A stretch of 46,624 nucleotides of DNA from Acidobacteriota bacterium (lineage in GTDB: Bacteria > Acidobacteriota > Vicinamibacteria > Marinacidobacterales > SMYC01). The translations under genes and the position numbers were made by a program. The notes below the pieces were generated by a model. The model ran no database searches, was not told the DNA's origin, and saw only the letters and a program-made list of their open reading frames with translations. Where the stretch lies: positions 1 to 46,624 of the forward strand of contig SMYC01000285.1 of the NCBI GenBank assembly GCA_004356105.1, in the 5' to 3' direction. Each line of letters starts with the position of its first letter. Position 1 is the stretch's first letter. Shown piece after piece: positions 41,560-46,624 of the stretch.

Positions 41560-42807
41560 ATGGCCGGGCGGGCGGTGGTCGTGGGTGGCGGCGGGATCGG
41601 TGTCGCTTCAGCCTACTATCTGACCCGCTCCGGCTGGAACGTTACGCTCGTCGACAAGGGCGGTATCGGCCGCGGTTGCTCATACGGGAACGCCGGCCTC
41701 ATCGTGCCGAGCCACTCGGAGCCCATCCCCGGCCCTGGCGTCATCGGCCAGGCGCTCCGCTTCATGATGAAGAGGGACAGCCCATTCTACGTGCGCCCCA
41801 GGCTCGATGCGAGCCTCCTGCGTTTCTTTTGGCAGTTCCGCCGCTACTGTAATGCTGCCAAGGCCCGGCACGCTTTCGGCGCGCTCTTGAGCCTCAGCGC
41901 TGGGAGCCTCGAGCTGTACGAGGAGCTGCGGCGCGATGGCGATGCCGATTTCTTTTTCGAGCGCCGCGGCGTCATCGAAGTCGCTCTCACCGAAGCCGGC
42001 CTCGATCACTTCCGTCACGCGCGCGAAGCGCTGGATGCCGAAGGCTTCACGACGAAGCTCCTTTCCCGAAACGAGGCACTCGCGATCGAGCCCGCGCTTT
42101 CGCCGAACGTTCGAGGCGGGCTCTTCACCGAAGGTGAAGCGCACGGCTCGAGCTTCGCCTATGTCACTTCGCTCGCCGCGACACTCGAAAAGCTCGGCGC
42201 GCACATTCTTGCGGATCATGCGGTCTCGCGGCTCGTGCACGATAGCGCCCAGCACATGAAAGGAGTCGAGCTCGAGGGCGGCGAAACGCTGGAGGCCGAC
42301 CTTGTCGTGCTCGCGGCGGGTGCCTGGTCCAGAACGCTCGCAAAACCCCTCGGCGTCGACATTCCACTGCAGCCGGCCAAAGGTTATAGCTGCACCATCG
42401 ACACCTACGAAGGCGCGCCGAGCTACCCGATTCTCGTGAAGGAGCGCCGCGTCATCGTCACGCCTCTCGATTCCCGATTGCGTTTCGCCGGCACGCTCGA
42501 GCTCACGGGCTTCGACGAGACCATCCACGGCCCGCGCTACGAGGCGGTAAAGCGGGCCGGATGCGAGATTTTGAATACCCGACCCCCCATGGAGAACGAA
42601 GAGCCTTGGAGCGGCTTGCGGCCCGTGACTCCCGACGGCCTTCCTATCGTCGACTGGGCGAAGCCTTATCGAGGTCTTCTCGTCGCCACCGGACACGCGA
42701 TGCTCGGGTTCACGCAATCTCCGATGACGGGGAAGCTCGTCGCGGAGCTCGCGAGCGGCGCTCAGCCGTCCATCTCTCTCGAGCCTTTCCGCCTGGATCG
42801 CTTTTGA
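41560..42807 (+). CDS. D-amino-acid dehydrogenase-like FAD oxidoreductase (DadA family)
   Basis: This 415-residue DAO-family enzyme has an FAD-binding start (AVVVGGGGIGVASAYYLTRSGWNVTLVDKGGIGRGCSYGNAGLI). The CSYGNAGLI loop and a central block (LQPAKGYSCTI, GLRPVTPDGLPIVDW) are typical of DadA. Such enzymes oxidise D-amino acids or other secondary amines, passing electrons to the quinone pool. GYRGLLVATGHAMLGFTQSPMTGKL-like C-terminal sequence is present (about 370-395). There is no signal peptide, so it probably sits at the inner face of the membrane. The gene is tightly packed between the rhomboid and BamA-like genes; its stop overlaps the following TTG start. Confidence 0.85.
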   Translation: MAGRAVVVGGGGIGVASAYYLTRSGWNVTLVDKGGIGRGCSYGNAGLIVPSHSEPIPGPGVIGQALRFMMKRDSPFYVRPRLDASLLRFFWQFRRYCNAAKARHAFGALLSLSAGSLELYEELRRDGDADFFFERRGVIEVALTEAGLDHFRHAREALDAEGFTTKLLSRNEALAIEPALSPNVRGGLFTEGEAHGSSFAYVTSLAATLEKLGAHILADHAVSRLVHDSAQHMKGVELEGGETLEADLVVLAAGAWSRTLAKPLGVDIPLQPAKGYSCTIDTYEGAPSYPILVKERRVIVTPLDSRLRFAGTLELTGFDETIHGPRYEAVKRAGCEILNTRPPMENEEPWSGLRPVTPDGLPIVDWAKPYRGLLVATGHAMLGFTQSPMTGKLVAELASGAQPSISLEPFRLDRF

Positions 42808-44972
42808 GCTGCGTGCTCTTCTTTCTTGCGTTTTCACAATCGATCGAGCTCCGGGTCCAAGGCAACTTACGCCTGACGGACGACGCCATTCTCCGTCACG
42901 CCGCGATCACGACTGAGGAAGAGCTTGCGGACGCGTTTCAACGTTTGTGGGCGACAGGTCTGTTCGAAGATGTCCGCTTCGACCGCGAAGACGGTGTCCT
43001 CGTCATCCACGTGGAAGAAAAGCCGCTCCTCGCCGCGTACCGGCTCGAAGGCGAGAAGCTCGAGGAAGAAGAGCTGCTCGAAGGCCTGCGAAGAGCAGGG
43101 TTCGATTTGCACACGAACCGCGCGTTCGGTCGAGACGATGCCCGCACCGTGGAGCGTCTGACCCAGCAGTTTCTGGGCGAGGAGGTAGACGTGCGTGCTC
43201 GCGTGGAGCCTCTCTCCGATGCGCGCGTCGAGCTCGTCCTGACAGTAGAGAAAGTTCCCATCCAGCGGCTTTCGACCTTGGAGCTCGACGGCAACGAGGC
43301 CCTCACGGACGCTGAGCTTCGCGACGTGATGCACCTGAAGCCGCGGGACTGGACGACACGCGTCACGGGCCGCGACAAGCTCTCACAACGAGTGCTCGAC
43401 GCGGACCTCGAAAGCCTCCGCAAGCTCTATCGCTCACGCGGCTATCGCGATATCCGTGTGGGTCCCGTCGAGCTCGATGAAGCGCTGCGCATCCCGATCG
43501 TCGAAGGCCGCCGCTATCGCCTCGATGCCATCACGATCGAGCCAGGCTCGCTTCTGAGCCAGGACGACGCGAATGAGTGGCTCCCGAGCCCGGGCGGCAT
43601 CTATGACGCGAGCGCGCTCGATGCCGTAACCGCACGCGTCGAACGTCACTACCAGTCCCTCGGCTATCCGGGTGTGCGCGTCGTGCGGGAAGAAAAGGCC
43701 GTCGCGGGCGCGGTGCGCGTTATGCTTCGGATCGACGAGGGGGCCTTTCTTCGCGTCGGACGGATCCTGTTCCGCGGGAACGCACGTCATCGCGACCGCG
43801 ATCTCCGCCAACAGCTCGACCTAAGCGAGTCCGATCGCTTCAACCAACAGCTCGTCGAACGAGACGTCGGGGCGCTCACACGGCTCGAGACCATCGCCCG
43901 CGTCGTGCCCGAGATCGACTTCACCGCGCGGCCGGGACGTGTGGACATCACCTATCACATCGAGGAGGTCGACCCGTTCGAATACTTGATCGGCGGCGGC
44001 GTGAACGGCGTTCAGGGCGGAACGGGAAACGGCCAATTCATCGCCAAGAGCCTCCTCGGGCGCGGCGACATGTGGCGCTTCAATCTGGATTTCGGAGACC
44101 GCTTCCAGAACTTCGCCGTCAGCTACCGCGATCCGTCGACACTCGGCCATCGCCTCTTCTATTCCGTCGACTTCGTGCGCGCCAACTTGACCTATACGGA
44201 CGAGACTTCGGAAGACACGTTCGACTTCGCCTTTCGCGTGGGCGGCCCTCAAGGTCGGCGGCTCCAATTCCTCGCGAGCATTCGCGTCCTTCAGTTCACG
44301 CTCGCGTCGAGCTTGGACGAGACCGTCCCTTTCTTGACCCCCTTCCTCGGAGAGCGATTCCGAACCTACCGTACCAGCGCGACACTCGCCCTCGAGAGCC
44401 GCGACCGGCAGGTGTTCCCGACGCGCGGCACGGGGCTTTCACTCGGGGTCGAGCTCGTGACCGGAGACATCGAAGCCACCCACGCGCGCGCCCAGCTCAC
44501 GGAGATCGTGCGTCTCGGTGGAAGCCGGCGGCACCTGCTCGTGCTCTCCGGCCGCGTCGAAGCTGTCTGGTCGTTCGGCGCGACCGTAGCCGACGGCCTC
44601 CCGCGCTTCGAACGTTTATTCCTCGGAACCGAGAACGACATGCGCGGCTTCGACATCCGCGGCGTCGGACCACGCGACCAAAACGCCAACATCGTTATCG
44701 GCGGCGACCGACTCGTCTTCGCCTCGGCCGAGTATCAGTTCGCCCCTCACCCGCGCGTCCGGCTCGCGGGCTTCTTCGACCTCGGAAACGTCTACGCGAC
44801 CGATTTCGAAGGCCTCGAGACGCCCAAGCTGCGCTACGACGCCGGCGCCGAGCTCCAACTCCTCGCGCCGATTTGGAACATCCCTTTCCGGTTCGGCTAC
44901 GGATTCAACTTGGACCCCGTCTTCGACGAGAGCCGCGGGCGCTTCTTCTTCACCCTCGCGGTGCGGTTCTGA
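42804..44972 (+). CDS. BamA/TamA-like outer-membrane barrel protein with POTRA domains
   Basis: Starting at TTG 42804 (overlapping the upstream stop; GTG 42813 is an alternative), this 722-residue protein has a short hydrophobic leader (CVLFFLAFSQS). At least four POTRA domains follow between about 20 and 400 (for example IELRVQGNLRLTDDAILRHA, STLELDGNEALTDAELRDVM, GRILFRGNARHRDRDLRQ). The Omp85 barrel runs from about 405 to 722 and includes EVDPFEYLIGGG and the lid-loop motif NDMRGFDIRGVGPRDQ. The gene ends in a C-terminal aromatic residue (AVRF), as in outer-membrane barrels. It is shorter than most BamA proteins, and no Skp, LpxD or FabZ genes follow it, so it may be a paralogue rather than the essential BamA. 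Confidence 0.88.
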   Translation: MSCVLFFLAFSQSIELRVQGNLRLTDDAILRHAAITTEEELADAFQRLWATGLFEDVRFDREDGVLVIHVEEKPLLAAYRLEGEKLEEEELLEGLRRAGFDLHTNRAFGRDDARTVERLTQQFLGEEVDVRARVEPLSDARVELVLTVEKVPIQRLSTLELDGNEALTDAELRDVMHLKPRDWTTRVTGRDKLSQRVLDADLESLRKLYRSRGYRDIRVGPVELDEALRIPIVEGRRYRLDAITIEPGSLLSQDDANEWLPSPGGIYDASALDAVTARVERHYQSLGYPGVRVVREEKAVAGAVRVMLRIDEGAFLRVGRILFRGNARHRDRDLRQQLDLSESDRFNQQLVERDVGALTRLETIARVVPEIDFTARPGRVDITYHIEEVDPFEYLIGGGVNGVQGGTGNGQFIAKSLLGRGDMWRFNLDFGDRFQNFAVSYRDPSTLGHRLFYSVDFVRANLTYTDETSEDTFDFAFRVGGPQGRRLQFLASIRVLQFTLASSLDETVPFLTPFLGERFRTYRTSATLALESRDRQVFPTRGTGLSLGVELVTGDIEATHARAQLTEIVRLGGSRRHLLVLSGRVEAVWSFGATVADGLPRFERLFLGTENDMRGFDIRGVGPRDQNANIVIGGDRLVFASAEYQFAPHPRVRLAGFFDLGNVYATDFEGLETPKLRYDAGAELQLLAPIWNIPFRFGYGFNLDPVFDESRGRFFFTLAVRF

Positions 44973-44981
44973 CGATCAGCG

Positions 44982-45512
44982 CTATCGCGGCGCGTACTTT
45001 TCAGGGAGCGGCTTCGACGCCTCCGTCCCCGACCACTGGAGCGTCACGATCCACCACCGGCCGTCGATGCGGGCAAGGTTGAAATGGGTAATCCCGTGCC
45101 GCCGCGGCTGCGTATCGGACTTGTGCGTGCGGATCTGATAGGTGCTGTAGACGCTCGCCATGTGCCCGAACTCCTCGGTGCGGCGTGAGACTTCCCATTC
45201 GTAGAAGCTTCCCTCGCGATCGTCGGGATAGCGCGTCATCCAGTCCTCGATCCCGCGGATCTGCGGTACGCTCTCCCCGCGGTCGTTCTGAAGCGTCGGC
45301 GTAACGATCGAGGCTCCGCGAGCGAAGAGAGATGCGTAGCGCTTCTTGAAAGCGCGCCGAGATCCGCCTTCACCCGACAGCGCCTCATAGTAGGCCGTCA
45401 CAACAGCATCGATCGTCATAACATCTTTTGGGTCCGCCTCGACAACAGTCAGATCTTCGGTGGTGGCTTGCGACAGGATCGCGCTCAACAAAACAAAGGC
45501 GCGGAGGTTCAT
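44982..45512 (-). CDS. Secreted NTF2/SnoaL-like protein
   Basis: This 176-residue protein has signal peptide MNLRAFVLLSAILSQA. It then shows the NTF2-like cone fold pattern: a helix TIDAVVTAYYEALSGEGG, then FKKRYASLFARGASIVTP, an RGIEDWMTRYP helix and long strands (AGHMASVYSTYQIRT-like and HFNLARIDGRWWIVTLQW). Members bind or isomerise small molecules, or simply dimerise; no catalytic pair is evident. There is no SD. TAGACT (minus strand, 45520-45525) ends 7 bases before ATG 45512. It is divergent from the M19 gene, with 34 bases between. Confidence 0.75.
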   Translation of the reverse strand: MNLRAFVLLSAILSQATTEDLTVVEADPKDVMTIDAVVTAYYEALSGEGGSRRAFKKRYASLFARGASIVTPTLQNDRGESVPQIRGIEDWMTRYPDDREGSFYEWEVSRRTEEFGHMASVYSTYQIRTHKSDTQPRRHGITHFNLARIDGRWWIVTLQWSGTEASKPLPEKYAPR

Positions 45513-45519
45513 GCGCGCG

Positions 45520-45537
45520 AGTCTAGCATGCTATCGT
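45520..45537. promoter_or_regulatory. Compact divergent promoter pair around a palindrome
   Basis: The 34-base spacer 45513-45546 contains the perfect 10-bp palindrome TAGCATGCTA (45524-45533). A TANNNT box sits on each side: TAGACT on the minus strand (45520-45525) and TATCGT on the plus strand (45532-45537), 7 and 9 bases before their ATGs. A dimeric regulator at the palindrome would block both. Confidence 0.35.
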
Positions 45538-45546
45538 TCGCCCACG

Positions 45547-46599
45547 ATGAACGACACACGAGCACGCGCACATAACGGCATCCACTCCGTTCTCGAGAAG
45601 GACCACAACTACATCTTCGTCGATGCGACCATGCAGTCTTGGCCGGACGCCGATTACGACATCGCCCATCGGCACGGAGTGACGGCCTATGGCGTCACCG
45701 CGTGCCGCCCGCACGCGGGCTTCGAATCCGCAATGGAAGACCTGATGGAGTGGCACCGGCTCGTCACGGGCTACGAGAACCTCATCGTCGCGGAGACCGT
45801 AAGCGACATCCGTGCCGCGAAAAAAGACGGCCGCGCCGCTTTCGTCATCGCCGCTCAAGGCGCCGATTGGGTCGGGCGGAAGCTCTACCGCATCGAAGCC
45901 ATGCAGCGCATCGGCCTTCGCCAGCTCCTGTTCGCCTATAACGCCACCAACCAACTCGCCGACGGTTGCCTCGACAGCACCGAAGGCGGGCTCAGCAAGC
46001 TGGGCGCGCGCGTCGTCGAGGAATGCGACCGCGTCGGCATCCTTCTCGACGGCACCCACACCGGCAAACGCTCGACACTAGAAATGATCGACAAGAGCGC
46101 CATGCCCATCATTTTCAGTCACTCCAACCCGAGCGCCCTCGTACCCAACGCGCGCAACATCGACGACGAACAGATCGCCGCCTGCGCCCGCCGAGGCGGC
46201 GTCTTGTGCCTCGCGCCGTGGGGCCCCCTCGTGATGCGGCCGAAAACGACCCACCAGCCCACGGTAGACGACTTCATCGACCTCGTAGACCACGTCGCAA
46301 ACCTGACCGGAAGCGCCAACCACATCGGCATCGGCACCGACATGTCCCTCGGCAGCTACCCGGAGCACGAGCACGATGCGTGGGGCGGCCCAGACTACGG
46401 CAATCCCTTTGCCGAATACGGCGAAAAGATCACAGCAGACCAGCGATCACCGAAACGCAACCTCGACGGCTTCGACGACTTCGCCCAAGTCGTGAATCTG
46501 ATCGACCGCCTCGGCGCGCGCGGCTACTCGGACGAGGACATCGGCAAAATTCTCGGCGAGAATTACCTCCGCGTGGCGGCCGAAGTGTGGCAGGCCTGA
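45547..46599 (+). CDS. Atypical M19 (membrane dipeptidase) family protein
   Basis: Starting at ATG 45547, this 350-residue TIM-barrel protein follows renal dipeptidase (M19) over its length. It keeps the two second-site histidines (His171 in LLDGTHTGKR, His192 in IIFSHSNPS), the ARN substrate loop (202-204) and Asp265 in IGTDMS. The first metal site is lost. The usual HxD after the first strand reads TMQ (residues 28-30 of FVDATMQSWPD), and the bridging glutamate is Gln104 in IAAQGAD. By family knowledge, the binuclear zinc centre cannot form in its normal way. A mono-metal hydrolase or a non-peptidase function is possible. There is no signal peptide. The start is set by TATCGT 9 bases upstream and the lack of an SD. 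Confidence 0.85.
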   Translation: MNDTRARAHNGIHSVLEKDHNYIFVDATMQSWPDADYDIAHRHGVTAYGVTACRPHAGFESAMEDLMEWHRLVTGYENLIVAETVSDIRAAKKDGRAAFVIAAQGADWVGRKLYRIEAMQRIGLRQLLFAYNATNQLADGCLDSTEGGLSKLGARVVEECDRVGILLDGTHTGKRSTLEMIDKSAMPIIFSHSNPSALVPNARNIDDEQIAACARRGGVLCLAPWGPLVMRPKTTHQPTVDDFIDLVDHVANLTGSANHIGIGTDMSLGSYPEHEHDAWGGPDYGNPFAEYGEKITADQRSPKRNLDGFDDFAQVVNLIDRLGARGYSDEDIGKILGENYLRVAAEVWQA

Positions 46600-46624
46600 C
46601 GCCGACGGATTGCGCCTAGCAGCC

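Noticed and set aside
1-46624. CRISPR arrays, tRNA and rRNA genes
   Set aside because: No regularly spaced repeats of 24-40 bases and no cloverleaf or rRNA signature seen by eye; a covariance search would be needed to exclude a tRNA fully.

Overview
The window is a high-GC bacterial chromosome segment with a mosaic of housekeeping, secreted-enzyme and transport genes. It has no rRNA, tRNA or CRISPR that I can see. The gene content points to Acidobacteriota or a close relative: two secreted S9 peptidases, a PQQ-type propeller opening with WPQWRGP, a carboxypeptidase-regulatory plus TPR protein, DUF1684, an SbsA-type Ig protein, a BamA-like protein and a Ser/Thr kinase N-lobe of the 'LGPYEIVS' type. 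This placement is an inference from families, not from a marker gene.

Layout. 1-7114 (+): a remnant of an NhaC antiporter; a DUF4375 gene whose ribosome-binding site lies in a perfect hairpin; a gamma-glutamyltransferase followed 4 bases later by a DapA-fold protein that has lost the Schiff-base lysine; a truncated YtcJ-type amidohydrolase; an alanine/glycine:cation symporter; and a PQQ-like propeller. 7166-10655 (-): four envelope or secreted proteins of mostly unknown function. 10743-16805 (+): a hybrid histidine kinase, GlnRS, a second gamma-glutamyltransferase and an orphan YgiT-type zinc-finger protein. 16892-23028 (-): an FHA/DUF4388 protein, then a three-gene run (phosphodiesterase-NTF2 fusion, S9 peptidase, sarcosine-oxidase-like flavoenzyme). 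23035-25784: a small metalloprotease-like protein, a long imperfect inverted repeat, a DUF6036 nucleotidyltransferase pair and a glycosyltransferase. 25921-28096 (+): a secreted propeller and Ig-domain pair. 28114-29987 (-): PfkA translationally coupled to a CxxCH/toroid protein. 30017-34494 (+): a tripartite tricarboxylate transporter operon with a thiamine-diphosphate enzyme inserted between tctC and tctB. 34589-37225: a gene graveyard (frameshifted HNH endonuclease, ISKra4-like transposase remnant, broken AAA_14 ATPase, kinase N-lobe). 37209-46599: a DUF2911-like protein, a second S9 peptidase, a rhomboid-TPR / D-amino-acid-dehydrogenase-like / BamA-like operon, an NTF2-like protein and an atypical M19 dipeptidase.

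A common thread is peptide and amino-acid scavenging: two gamma-glutamyltransferases, two S9 peptidases, an M19 relative, two amino-acid oxidases, an AGCS symporter and a DapA-fold protein. Two translation-initiation styles coexist. Some genes have strong Shine-Dalgarno sites (450, 943, 8110, 9116, 14830, 21201, 25921). Others have no SD but a TANNNT -10-like box 6 to 11 bases before the start codon (3732, 23911, 29987, 30017, 36941, 45512, 45547), which suggests leaderless mRNAs.

The observations I consider most worth following are the DapA-like protein with Asp161, Ser133 and Phe107, the SD-sequestering hairpin before DUF4375, the TPP enzyme inside the TTT operon, the M19 protein lacking its N-terminal metal ligands, the DUF6036 pair with a changed DxD motif, and the unexplained inverted repeat at 23705-23801. 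No single locus is demonstrably a new defence or mobile system.
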